A DNA stretch of 64,000 nt from Cercis canadensis (lineage: Eukaryota > Streptophyta > Magnoliopsida > Fabales > Fabaceae), in contig QAOA01000726.1 in NCBI GenBank assembly GCA_003255065.1, positions 443,813 through 507,812 of the forward strand. Direction: 5' to 3'. Shown piece after piece: positions 13,301-24,480 of the stretch. The position numbers and the translations under genes are program-made. Below the pieces are notes generated by a model. It saw only the letters and a program-made list of their open reading frames with translations. It was not told where the DNA came from and did no database searches. Within the stretch, counting starts at the first letter, position 1; the number at the start of each line of letters is the position of its first letter.

Positions 13301-15347
13301 TTTCTGGGATCACATAAAAATTAAGATGGAAGCAAAGTTCCCATTTTTTTCTTTTAGATTATCACTGGTACCACTCTTATTGGGAGTGAAAAACTGCAAA
13401 GAAATCTACTAAGAACATATCAATCAACACCAAATACAGTTGAGTAACTAACATTATACAATTGTATAATTTAAAATTAACTGTACACAGGCATGCTCCA
13501 TTTTAGTTGAAAGCATAAAATAAGCTTCCTATATGTAATTCCTGAAACCAAGGGGTTTTTATTGCACAGCGTATCGTCAGACCACGTTAAGTCCAATCTT
13601 CAACCAGAAATTCTCAAATACAACATAGTGACCTACTTTTCTTTAGTATCTATCTTGCAGCATACCTCCTTCTAAGATGATCTGTATTTTTACTAGCATG
13701 ACACTTACTTAGTTACACATAGATAAATAAAGTATATCCTGATTTTTCCATCCTCCATGTTTACCTAAATGGTCCTCCACAATTTTAGTTCATGGTAAAA
13801 ATCCAATCGATTAAATGTACACCTGAGGGAGTGACATCGACTAAATGAACTTCCAGAAAATGTAGTAAGGTTCACTAGTTTCCAGTAATATGTTTAAATG
13901 CAGAACCATCTCCATGTTGTTTATCAAAAAAATTAAATCAATACATATTATTTTCCCTACCTCGTAAAAATGCTCAGATTTAAATTAAGCATTCTAAGAT
14001 ATCCCCCGCCTGAACCCCACAACCACCTCCCCCCCCCCCAAAACAAAAGGAAAAAAAAAAAAAAAAAACTCACCACACACACACACACAAAAAAGGGTCC
14101 TGTTATAAGAGGAAAAAAAACAATTAGCAAGATGACTCACAAGATCAAGATTAAAAATACCTTTCACTGGTTCTGAAGACAGCTCCAGCATTCTCCAGCA
14201 AAATCTTCAATAACTCCAAAGCCACAATTTTCCCCTTCATCAGCTGGGGATCAGCTGATGCTTCCTTAGGGGGAGTCTTCATAGATAATTTACATAGTGC
14301 TCTAAACACCAAAAAGGCATCCCTCCTTAACTTGTTTCCAATCTGAACTTCCAAATCATCATCTTTCTCCATCTCCCCATCCACCAATTCACCTTTCCTT
14401 CCCTCCAAGGCGGTCTTATACATACTGATTTCCCAATATTTTGCATCCAACATGTCCTTGTCCGTGGAATCCAACAAATCAGTGGGGTTCGTGGTCTCCA
14501 CTGTAGTGGTCTCAAAAGCACCATCATGCCCACCTAACGAAACCTTACTAGGCGTCACCGGGTTCAACACCCCATCAATATCCTGCATAATTTTCGTGAT
14601 AAAACCTTGCACAAACACTGTCATTGAGTTATCCACATCAGATTTTTCAGCAGGTTCCATCAATTCAGCCACTACAATTGGCTGAATTGGGACTGTGGAA
14701 GAATCCGCCTCCATTCTCCGAAACACTATCACTAACATTTGAATCAATGACGCCTTCGCCGTTGTCTGATTCACCACATTTTTACTACCCAGATAAATAT
14801 CATAGCATGTCCTCACAATTAAGAGCAAGCAATCACCATGAATTCTCAATGATATCGACGTTACTGCAGATAAAAGCGTCTTCAGAACCAACAATTCCAT
14901 CGCATCATCTGCCAAATCGTGGCATTTACACACTGATTCAATCAAATTCGCCAAAAGCTTAGCCTCAGGGCCGCCACCTCCTAGGTCTGCCTCGCCGCGT
15001 AGGTAGCCATGGGCGATCAATTTCTGGATGCAATCAACAGCAGGATCAGCGATCTTCAAGACACCAGAATTTGCAGCATTGATCAGAGGGCTGAGGATTG
15101 ATTCAGACTCTGCAAGAGAATACTCTATACCACCATCATGAAGCGGACCCGGAACCGAATTCTCTGGCTCGGTATCGGAGGCTGGATCAGGCACTGACTG
15201 CTTCTGAGGAGAACTGAGCCTTTCGAGCACTGATTTGCATTCGTGAGCTAACTTTGCGTGCTTTCGCCAGGAAGCGTTTTTGACAATTTTGTCAAGCGCT
15301 GGGGCAACCACCAGACTCAGACGGGAATCGGCTTCCGAAGAAGCCAT
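4371..15347 (-). CDS. BIG2: BIG-type ARF guanine-nucleotide exchange factor (Sec7 domain), complete, 11 exons
   Basis: Large ARF-GEF that loads GTP onto ARF GTPases at the trans-Golgi/early endosome to drive vesicle formation. Exons (minus strand): 15347-14161, 12721-12404, 11590-11245, 11150-10728, 10632-10343, 9946-9673, 7906-7401, 6978-6657, 6568-6187, 6022-5340, 4982-4371. All junctions are GT-AG and phases join exactly, giving 1780 residues plus TAA, the usual family length. The N-terminal DCB/HUS region comes first. Sec7 starts near 620 with the catalytic Glu finger (FRLPGE, E707) and [14 protein letters not shown] (about 740-753), followed by the HDS repeats. Residues Y741, S742, D749 and M759 match the ARNO positions that confer brefeldin A sensitivity, favouring BIG1/2/4 over resistant BIG3. 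The start [10 protein letters not shown] is the family N-terminus. Introns carry a DNA transposon and poly-A tracts. The paralogue number is from memory and uncertain. Confidence 0.95.
8356..8409. repeat. Poly-A tract with one N in a BIG intron
   Basis: A run of about 54 A bases is broken by N at 8385. It lies in the 1.77-kb intron between BIG exons at 9673 and 7906. The true length is unknown because the join falls in the homopolymer. Confidence 0.8.
11738..12098. repeat. 181-bp tandem copy around a single N in a BIG intron
   Basis: Bases 11738-11917 recur at 11919-12098 with about two substitutions, split by N at 11918. The copy includes the left end of a DNA transposon, so the element appears to start twice. 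It is probably an unmerged contig overlap. Confidence 0.85.
11962..12380. mobile_element. Non-autonomous DNA transposon in BIG intron 2
   Basis: An imperfect terminal inverted repeat of about 40 bases is visible. The left end begins AGGGTTAAATCCAATTTTGG and the reverse-complemented right end begins AGGCTTAAATATGGTTTTGG; both continue through TCC and end near GAGAAG or CAAGAAG. A second left end at 11781 is the assembly duplicate. The interior has short repeats based on GATGTGGCAATGGCATGGCA. It has no coding capacity. The long ends suggest a Mutator-like derivative, but I could not define a clean target duplication. Confidence 0.65.
14021..14098. repeat. Poly-C, poly-A and (CA)n tracts in BIG intron 1
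   Basis: Simple-sequence cluster: a run of ten C near 14029, a run of about 18 A near 14051, then a short CA repeat near 14075-14089. It lies about 70 bases inside the first intron and is likely length-polymorphic. Confidence 0.7.
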
Positions 15348-15660
15348 TCCCGAGTTGGTTCGAGCTGTGACTCAGTGACACTTCGGATCTGGAAATGGAA
15401 GAAGAAGGAAATGCAATCGCTTCACTAGGATTCTCCCATGAGCTCCGTGACTGAGTTGGGTTGAGCTCTCTACAAGTTTCAACAATGGAGGCGAGTTGAC
15501 TCAGTGAGTCTGCTAGTTTTGCCCTAGCTCTGAAGACTCGCAGCAGAGAAGGAGGAAGGAGGAAGGAGGAAGGGAGTTTCAGGATCTGATTCTCGTCACA
15601 GGGAGGTTCGGGTCAGATTTTAGATCGCGGTTCGATCTTGCAAGAAGGTCCAAATTTCGG
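15348..15660 (-). promoter_or_regulatory. BIG 5' leader and core promoter region
   Basis: GC-richer than its surroundings and containing purine-rich GAAGGA repeats on the plus strand around 15549-15577. It sits directly upstream of the BIG start codon at 15347. This is probably the 5' UTR and proximal promoter. No TATA box was assigned. Confidence 0.45.
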
Positions 15661-16380
15661 GCTAAATTGACTGAAATACCCTTGGTTCATGCTTAAGGGA
15701 TAAGGGTGATTTTTCAAGCAATAAAGTGGATTATGTAGGGGTAAATACGGGTTTTAAATTGTTGATTTGAGAGTAAATGGCTTTATTAGATGTAGATCTG
15801 GGATCAAAGGGAAGTGGAAAACTCGTGGACTATCTTTATAATTTTCTTTTCTTTTGCCTTCTTCGAATTTTCTTCTTCTATGTCTTCTTTTTCTTTCGTT
15901 CTCTTTCGTTAGAATTACGTTTATTTTTTCTTTTTCTTTTTCTTTTTGGGGGTAGAAGATGTCTTTTTGGAAATTACGAATCACAAATTTACGTGAGAGG
16001 GCTACGAGCACAAATGAATACTTGTAAAGAAAAAGTCTTCATTACCCTCTCAGATAACGTGGTTAAAGTCAATAAATCCAATTAGTGAAAGATATGTTAC
16101 ACAAAATATTTATTAAGGAAATTTTGTTTTTGTAACACTTTCGTATGATGTATATGCACAAAGTTAATTTCTTATTATTTATCAACTATTTTTTTCTCAT
16201 CATATTTAACAAGTTCTCAAAGTTGAAAAGAAATTTGTATAAATTTTTTAAGAATCTTGTAATTTTTAGAAAATATAGAGAAAAATAAATTATTTGAAAA
16301 AATTATTCTTTTTACAAGCTCAAATAAAAATAATTATATGCAAGTCTTAAATACATACCTTATTTCAGTTTAGTCATACT
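15661..16380. other. Intergenic between BIG and the PPR gene
   Basis: No gene seen. T-rich, with a pyrimidine-rich stretch at 15840-15950. BIG and the PPR gene are divergent, so promoter elements of either may lie here. Confidence 0.4.
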
Positions 16381-16387
16381 ATACACA

Positions 16388-16388
<1 letters not shown>

Positions 16389-16421
<33 letters not shown>

Positions 16422-16733
16422 NNNNNNNNNNNNNNNNNNNNNNNNNNNNNNNNNNNNNNNNNNNNNNNNNNNNNNNNNNNNNNNNNNNNNNNNNNNNNNN
16501 NNNNNNNNNNNNNNNNNNNNNNNNNNNNNNNNNNNNNNNNNNNNNNNNNNNNNNNNNNNNNNNNNNNNNNNNNNNNNNNNNNNNNNNNNNNNNNNNNNNN
16601 NNNNNNNNNNNNNNNNNNNNNNNNNNNNNNNNNNNNNNNNNNNNNNNNNNNNNNNNNNNNNNNNNNNNNNNNNNNNNNNNNNNNNNNNNNNNNNNNNNNN
16701 NNNNNNNNNNNNNNNNNNNNNNNNNNNNTATAT
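16389..16733. repeat. (TA)n microsatellite interrupted by a 307-base assembly gap
   Basis: A TA repeat runs into N bases from 16422 to 16728 and resumes as TATAT on the far side. The gap length may be an estimate. Reading frames spanning it are artefacts. Confidence 0.95.
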
Positions 16734-16930
16734 GCGTTTTCCATAGGGAAAACGCAGATTCCATCCTGCGTTTTCCTCTTCCCAATGCTGTCAGTTCAGC
16801 TCCTTTTACATTTCAGCGTTTTTCTATAAATTGTTTCAGCGTTTTCTTGTATAAAACGCATTTTTAAATTCGCGTTTATTGTTAAAAACGCTGTTTCATA
16901 TCAGCGTTTTTTGATAAAAACGCGTACGCG
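16734..16930. repeat. Array of GCGTTTT/AAAACGC motifs with hairpins
   Basis: About ten copies of GCGTTT or its complement occur in about 200 bases, in both orientations. One copy forms a hairpin, GCGTTTTCC-ATAG-GGAAAACGC. The array begins beside the TA-flanked gap. It looks like part of a plant repeat or transposon cut by the gap. I cannot assign the family. Confidence 0.6.
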
Positions 16931-17439
16931 TTTATTAGAGAAAAAAACAGACCCAGTTCAGTAAATACTTTAAAAAGTAACCCATTTTCGTTATTACTTT
17001 ATAAAAACGTATTATTACTGTAAAAAAGCCAGCTTCGAATATTACTAATAATACATCCAAAGTCCGATTCACGACTTTGCCTCTAGAGAATCTGATTCAC
17101 GACTTAGTTACTCTATCCCTTTGTCCCAGCACAGCCGTAACCCATTCCGGATAGCCAAAAGCTCCACCTTTAGGTTGGTACACACGCCAATGTATAATTT
17201 TTTTTTTTTAATTTGAGGTCCTAAAAAATAATTTTCTCAAAATATTTTATTCGAAGTATTTTTTTGAAAAAAAACTATATATTAATACAAAAAATGCCGA
17301 CCAAATACTGCACGGGAAGAGCAGCTGAAGAAAGCCTTGTGACAGGGTTTGCACTTTGCAGTTCCACTCACAAGTCACAGAGGATCCTCTCTCATTATCC
17401 GAGTTTTGTGTCTCTAGAATACACGGCGTCTCGAGACTC

Positions 17440-17723
17440 CCTCTAGCTTCAAGTTTCTTCTTTTGGGTATGAATATCCGCGTAACTCATTCTGTTGAACT
17501 CAAGTCTCGATAGCCTTTCAAATTTCAATTCCTTTTGTTATCTGACTTGTCTTTTGGCTGAACTTGGGATGTGAAGTAAAATTGATGCTTAGTTGATCCA
17601 ATTGATGATGGTTCTCCTCTATTTTGATTCATGAGTTAGATACTTCACCTTATGTTCTTCCAGCTTGTTAGCTCAAGATGAATATATGAGGATAGAAGAA
17701 TTTGTGATTTTTATCTTTCTTTA
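17440..17723 (+). promoter_or_regulatory. PPR gene 5' leader with possible intron
   Basis: A plausible 5' UTR intron has its donor at 17467 (GGG/GTATGAA context) and acceptor ending at 17663 (TTCTTCCAG), about 60 bases upstream of the chosen start. This is inferred from splice signals only. Confidence 0.35.
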
Positions 17724-19408
17724 ATGATGGGAAGTTATTCCTATAACCTGCTATGCAATTGTTACTACCCAAATCAGTCAAAAACCAAAGACATTGCCAA
17801 ATTTTATCATGTTCAGACTGGTAGAAATTCATTATGTCAAAAACCCATTTGCTCTCTTTTCCCCAAATGCCATTTTGATTCGGCATCAGTGGGTGTCAAT
17901 ATGGATAACACAGTAAACACAGAGGTGAAAAACCAAAGAGGGTTTAGGTGGGTTGAGATTGGCCCTAATATTACAGAAGCACAAAAAGTGGCTATATCTA
18001 AACTTCCTTTTAAGATGGCAAATCGATGTAAGTCCCTGATGAGACAAATTATATGTTTCTCTCCTGAAAATAGCAACATATCTGATGTGTTGCGGGCCTG
18101 GGTGAGGATTATGAGACCCACCAGAGCACACTGGCTTTCGGTTCTTAAAGAGTTGAGCATGATGGATCATCCTCTTCGACTCGAGGTACTTCTCATTTTT
18201 CTTATGTCATTTGAAGAGTAATTTTGATTCTGCTTTATTTATGGAATATCTTTGGAATTTGACATGGTTTGCTTCATTTTCTGATATATAATGGAACTTG
18301 CTCTAGTATTTTATGGATATCGTTTTGAAACAAAGCAAAAAAAGATGTTCAGGACTTAGGAGTGGACATTCCAAATTTCCAACCTAAAGGGTCAGGTCCT
18401 CATTTAATTTGTTTAACAATGTGGATAATTCTTGATATTGTTGAATGGAATATATTTATGGTCAGTTCCTATGTATTCAGAATTCTGTTAGGCTTAAATT
18501 TGAAGTTCATGCAAAACAAGTTGTATATTATTAAGGGTGTGGAATGAACTGCTGCATGTTATAATTTTGTAATGTTATATGAATTACTGATTGTGTGAAA
18601 ACTGTTTTTTATTATGCATTTGTAGGTGGCAGAACATGCTCTTCTAGAAGATTCTTTTGAAGCCGATGTTCGTGATTATACCAAGTTGATCCATTGTTAT
18701 GGGAAGCAAAACCGACTAAAAGATGCTGAAAATACCCTCACAGCCATGAAGCAAAGAGGCTTCATATGTGATCAAGTGACTCTTAGTGCAATGATTGACA
18801 TGTACAGTAAAGCTGGCCATCTTGAGCAGGCCAAGGAATATTTTGAAGAGATCAAATTGCTTGGGCAACCTTTGGATAAAAGATCGTTTGGCTCGATGAT
18901 CATGGCCTATATCAGAGCTGGCATGCCTGAGCAAGGGGAGATTTTACTTAGAGAAATGGATGCACAAGAAATTTACGCAGGCAGCGAGGTTTACAAAGCA
19001 TTGCTAAAAGCGCACTCAATGGTTGGTGATACTGAAGGAACACAAAGGGTTTTTGATGCAATCCAGTTGGCTGGTATCACCCCTGATGATAAGATGTGTG
19101 GCCTTGTTATCAATGCCTATGGAGTGGCTGGGCAAAGTCAAAAAGCACGTGTTGCATTTGAAAATATGAGACGAGCAGGTATCAAACCAAGTGACAAATG
19201 CATAGCTCTGGTGTTGGTTGCATATGAGAAGGAAAGCAAGCTAGATAAAGCATTGGGATTTCTGATAGATTTGGAGAGAGATGGCATTATGGTTGGGAAA
19301 GAAGCTTCCGAAGTACTAGCTAGGTGGTTCCGAAAACTAGGAGTGGTAGAAGAGGTAGAGCTTGTCTTGAGGGAATTTGCTGGCAGAGAAGCTAATGTAG
19401 GAGCATGA
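17724..19408 (+). CDS. P-class pentatricopeptide repeat (PPR) protein, two exons
   Basis: Exons 17724-18185 and 18626-19408 join in phase 0 (GAG/gtactt ... tttgtag/GTGGCA) to give 414 residues. Residues 1-70 are Ser/Lys/Cys-containing and could be an organellar transit peptide. A WVEIGPNI segment (76-83) precedes the repeats. From about residue 167 there are six to seven consecutive 35-residue PPR motifs, for example DYTKLIHCYGKQNRLKDAEN and DKMCGLVINAYGVAGQSQKA. No E, DYW or SMR extension is present, so it is P class. The family binds organellar RNA in a sequence-specific way. Length and neighbour (BIG) fit Arabidopsis At1g01970, recalled rather than searched. The start is the first Met of the open frame, with a second Met immediately after. 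Confidence 0.85.
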
Positions 19409-20908
19409 AGCTCTTTGGTAACACCTGCAGAAGCCAGGAAGCAACCCTTGTTTCTCATGTTTATTCATGTGGTCCATTTTGATATGCAATGCAATGACAA
19501 ATTGAATGTATTCTGAAATAGTTTTCCATCATCATAACCGTTGCTAACGCTGATGATATGCCACTTTGAATTGTCAGCATGTTCTGGTGGGAGACTTCTG
19601 TTCTTTCCCTTAGTAGCCATACTACCAGGGCTAATAGATATCATATTGACAGGACTGACTATCTGAAGGGACCTAGCATTGTCAAAACGGGCCAGACCAA
19701 GAAGCCTGATTCTGGTGCTGTGCCGTAAAACTGTCTGGATAGAGTTTTTCGCTTTTTGACGTCCCTCTCCTAGCTAAGACTTGTAATTATTCCAATTATC
19801 TTTGATTCAGGAAGATCTTGAATTCCTTTTAGCACAACATTCTTAAGGATCTCAATATAAGTTTGATTTTGAGTAATTAAAGCATCATGCTATTTATCCA
19901 GCCTCTACCATATTCTTCAAAATATTTCTTGATGATACAAATCCATATACACCTAATGTGAGTATTGCCAGGGGTGATGATGATAGTGACTTAGGGGCTT
20001 TCATGGGACAGAAAGCTAAAAATTGTAGATATGGTTGGGATTAGTTTCCCATATTATGCAATGAGTGAATTCGAATAAGTTAAATCTTCAATCAAATACA
20101 GTGTGTATTAATTTCTGTATTAAAGTGACAAATGATCTTCAAAAGATGACAAATCAAATGCTGAGAAGAATAAAAACAATTCCTTTCAATTCATAGCTTG
20201 TCAAAATTTTCCAGCCCACTACTTATGGTTATGGACTCATAAGGTACATTAAACCCAGGAGACATGGAATTCAATAACGAATGTTGATATATATGAAAAT
20301 TACCAGTGCAGAATTTATTACAAATGAATGTTGATAAATCATAGCAAAATAAAAGAAATCAATAAATTCTAATTTCAACTCCCTCCCTTAACCATTTTTT
20401 GAGCCAACATTCACTAAAGTTGGTGATTTTAAAACAAGTTGACGGGTACATTTTTTTTTTTAATGAATATCAACTCAAATCTGAAAATAGCATAATTTTA
20501 ATTTATAATCTGAAAATAGCATATATATATATACTTTTTNCAACTCAAATCTGAAAATAGCATATATATATACTTTTTTCTCAAATATATATACGTATGG
20601 TCAAAATAATTATAGTTTATAGTATTCATGAGCAATAGTTCATATATAACTATATATCAACATGAAGTGATATGAAATATATTTGAAAATGACTAAATAA
20701 TGCAGCTCTACATGAGTCCACTAATAATAGAAAAAGGAAAACTAAACAAACTAACAAAGGGCAAAAAAAAAAAAAGAAATTAAAGATATAAACAACAAAT
20801 ACTATAATTACTTGCTCATTGAAATATCTTTAAAAATTTAAGATCCCTTGCTAGTTTTCCATCAACTCAAGGCAAAGATTAGTTGATTAATTAAGTCAGC
20901 ATGCATGA
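19409..20908. other. Convergent spacer between PPR and LBD genes
   Basis: It holds the 3' UTRs of the plus-strand PPR gene and the minus-strand LBD gene. No further gene seen. AT-rich from 20,400. Confidence 0.45.
20471..20610. repeat. Short duplication around a single N
   Basis: The segment starting CAACTCAAATCTGAAAATAG at 20471 recurs at 20541, after N at 20540, with an internal indel and (TA)n tail. It is probably an unmerged contig overlap. Confidence 0.7.
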
Positions 20909-23750
20909 TCATTTGGAAAGTGACGGAGATGAGGAGACATTAGAGCATGGCACAGCTGTGGGTGGAGACCCATGTCTTTGGATGAGCTCACGGGCCAATG
21001 CTTGAAGATCACCAGCACTGACCGTAGATGATGGGCCGCTGGCTAAATAGTGACGAGGGTCCATGGACCGCGGCTGCATGGCCCATGAAGTTTGGGCCAT
21101 GGGATCAAAAAGTGAAGATAAATCGTATGTGACCGGAACGGAGGAGGCGGAGGCGGTTGGGAGGTCTGCGATTGAGAGTGCTGGTGGTACCATTGCCACA
21201 TGCGGTGGAGGAGGTTGCGGTGGTGGTTGGGGTAGCTCTAATGTGGCAAGATGGCCTTGTAAATAGGAGAGTTCTGCTTGTAAACTCACCACCTGTAAAA
21301 AAAACAAGTTATAAATTATTATGATTAAGAATTAATACATGGCTGAGTAAATAAATATAATTCCTTGAACCCCCTAAAAAAGATTAATTTAATAAATTCA
21401 TATGCTTCAAAACATTTGTTTAACTATTTTTTTTAGCAAGGTTCTTAGATCATGTGCAATTTATAGTGAGTGAATTTATATATAAAAGATTTTTTATTTA
21501 TTATAGGTAAAATTATCATTGAATACGTTTCATATAGTCGTGAAATTGGAAACTGAGAACTCGTGATTAATCAGATTTATAGGACTAAGGAAATCTATCA
21601 TGAAAGTTGAACCATAAAAACTTAGGGAACTATTTGATTTTGTGCTTTCCTATGGTCCTATTTTTAATGTGTACATGATAAATAATGTTCGGTATCATGA
21701 CTTTTAAAACAAACTTCTTGAGATTATAAAACAAGATTTTTGTTGAAACCAAGTCATTGGGGGAAATAAACAAATAGGATTAAACTAAAAAAGAAAAAGA
21801 GATAATCGTTTAATTTGAAAGAATTTCAAAGGTTCTTAATTTGAAAAGGACTAATTTTGTTTATAAACCAGTGTTTCTGACAAGACAATGACCAATTATG
21901 AGAGCATAGGGATTAGTTAATATATATACATTAATTAAATTATTTTATTCATTAATAAGATAGAGGAGATCACAATTAGTTAAACAATCACATGGCAATA
22001 TTATATTCATGTCTATATATTTTTAATGTCATTCAACAAATATATTATGAATCAAAATTTTAAATTTTTTCTTAATGGCACTTTTTTTTGGGGGGTTTAA
22101 TTATTGGAACTTATGCTTACAATATCACCTTTGAAGAATCTAGCATGCATATATATATATATATATAATTGACAAGTTCTTAATCCATTTCTTTGCCTTA
22201 AAAATGAGTAGAAGGAAAAGCTAAGTAACCAATAACTAATAGATTCAATCTTACTTCTATTAGTTGGTTCATTATGCAAATAAGCAATTGGCAAGACAAG
22301 CTAAAGCTATATCCTTAATTAGAGTAATGCAGTGAAATAATTAAGAAAAGTTCACAATTTAAGGAACACTCCTGGTTTTGAGGGTATATTCTTTCTGTCA
22401 CTCCTCCCCAATTTCTTTTTAATTGGGTATATACTTTTTTAAAAGTCATTCCACAAAAGGAAGAAAAATGATAGGGACAGAAATATGAATTTCTCCAATC
22501 AAAATTTCCTAAATTTCAATCAATAAAAAAAATGTTACCTAAATGTAAGAACCTAACCGACCATCTCCCTAATACCAGCAAAAACCAAGGTGATAAAGGC
22601 CCCAGATGCCCCAAAAACCATCCAATTTTGTAACCGCCGACCACATGATTTGTTAATCAATTTAACTCTATAGATTTCAGTAAAAAGCATAAACACTGTC
22701 CCCTTAGTCCCTTGGCTTGCCAAGTTGCCATGCCCTACCCTTGTTTCCTCTTTCCCCAAACTGAACTTTTGTTTCCCTTTCAGAGGGCACAAAGCAAAGC
22801 ACTACTAGCATGTAAGGAAAGGCTGTGAAGAAGTGTACCTTCTTTTAAAATAAAAGAAACAAGAAAAGGAAACACAGTTATATGAACTGCTAAACCAAGT
22901 ACTTCATCTTCTCCTCTTTATTTCCCTTCATACTTGGGGTTACAAAACGAGGTTGAAAAGCATCCAAATTTAACGTGAACAGAAGAGGGGGTTAGTGCCA
23001 TTTTCACAATTGGCTAAAAAACAAAATAAAATGGGGGTTACATTTAGTCATAAAGTAGCAGTTTCTGTCAAGTTGGATATATTTATATATAGAAACGAAT
23101 CCCTCTACCCACAATCTTGCCTTCTAAATCTGAAAAATTCCATATTAAGATTCTCAATCTTGAGTTAAGAAAAAGCAAAGAAAAAAAAGTTTTAAGAATA
23201 TACCACTTTCTATATTGACCTAGCAAGCTACCATAGCCAACAAAAGAGTTTTAGAAGGAGAAGATAGTGATCATAAGACAAGGACCAATGAAGCTAACAA
23301 ATGATATGGCCTGACTTCCTTGACAAATATCCCAATAACATCTTAATCCTCATCAAGATTCCAGATCATCTATAATGTATTAAATTAATTTTTGAATAAT
23401 TAAATAATTACCTGTTGCTGAAGGGCAAAGATGTGGGCAACACAGCCGTACACAGGATCTCTTAGCCGCGCTTGTGCCTCATAACAAATGGTGACCACCG
23501 CATCAAGCCTTTTGTGCACCGGAATATTTAGTAGCAGTTTGGACACATTGCTTGCTCCAAAAACCTTGTGCACCGCTGCAAAATGTGTTGCTCCTTGCTC
23601 GGAATCGAAATAAGGGGCGAAAATACACCCCGGCACGCATTTCCTCCGCAAGAACTTGCACGCGCCACATGGGCCGCCGCCACCAGCTCCTCCACTACTG
23701 CTTCCACCGCCACCACTGCCACTTCCACTACTACTAGAGTTTATACTCAT
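20909..23750 (-). CDS. LBD18: LOB-domain transcription factor, LBD18/LBD30 type, two exons
   Basis: Exon 1 is 23750-23412 and exon 2 is 21292-20909, joined phase 0 at CAACAG/gtaatt ... tttacag/GTGGTG, giving 240 residues. A Ser/Gly-rich N-terminus leads into the LOB domain: zinc-like C28-x2-C31-x6-C38-x3-C42, GAS block around 58-73 ([12 protein letters not shown]) and an exact Lx6Lx3Lx6L coiled coil (L110, L117, L121, L128). A Pro-rich segment follows, then a conserved tail ([23 protein letters not shown]) that matches my memory of LBD18 and LBD30. Members are nuclear DNA-binding factors acting in lateral-root and tracheary-element development, usually auxin-induced. The single intron at the LOB boundary is typical. 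It is divergent from the LBD19/31-type gene at 37.75 kb. LBD18 versus LBD30 is not settled. Confidence 0.93.
21293..23411 (-). other. Intron of the LBD18/30-type gene
   Basis: A 2.1-kb intron, AT-rich, with no embedded gene or full transposon seen. A (TA)n stretch lies at about 22149-22167. Confidence 0.8.
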
Positions 23751-24480
23751 CCTTAGTGGGTAACTTCTTTTTTTCTCACAAAAATGACCTTTTAGACATG
23801 TGATTAGGTTATGAAATTAGGGTTTGTGGGGTTCATAGCATTTCAAGGAAGAGGAGGAGGAAGAAGAAGAAGAAGAAATGGAAGGGTGGTGTAATTTTAG
23901 GGTTTGGTGGGGTTAGTATCTTAATGAGGGATTTAAAGGGATAGAAGGAGTCTTTAAAGCCACGCGAGGGAGCAAAGGCTTAACCCCCACATTTAGCTGC
24001 TTGCGTGAAGCAAACATGCGATAAGCCCCTTACTATTATTCTCAACTGCTTCTCTTTTCCTCTTTTGTCTTCCTTCCTCTCGTGAATTTATTCAACAAAA
24101 CTCATGCTCCTCCTCTCTTTCTCTCTCTACAATAGCTGTATATTCATGTGGATGTGAGATATGTATGTGAAGGAAGCTTTAATTTGGGTTAGAGATGATG
24201 ATGTATATCTTGAAGGAGGTTTTTGTTGCAGACCTAAAAAGAAGAAAAAAGAAAAAAGAATACATCTATGGAAATGGGGAGGTTTTGTTTTGAGGAGAGG
24301 AAATGAAAACGTGTCAAGGGGAGTCACTATATTTGCCACTGCGTGTTTTAAGCTGCGTGGAGGGCAAAAGACGCCAACTCTTCGTTTCTCTCTTTCTTTT
24401 ACTCACACAAGGTTGAAAATGACTCACCCTTTTGTCTTCCTCTTCTATATAATATGCCAATAAAAGCTTTACCTATGTGT
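23751..24480 (-). promoter_or_regulatory. Promoter and 5' leader of the LBD18/30-type gene
   Basis: The leader carries a GAA/GGA purine repeat (about 23849-23880 on the plus strand). Further upstream are CT-rich tracts near 24111-24128. The region should include the core promoter. I did not assign a TATA box. Confidence 0.4.

Noticed and set aside
16360..16785. Long open frames across the gap
   Set aside because: They consist of N bases and TA repeat; no real coding content.
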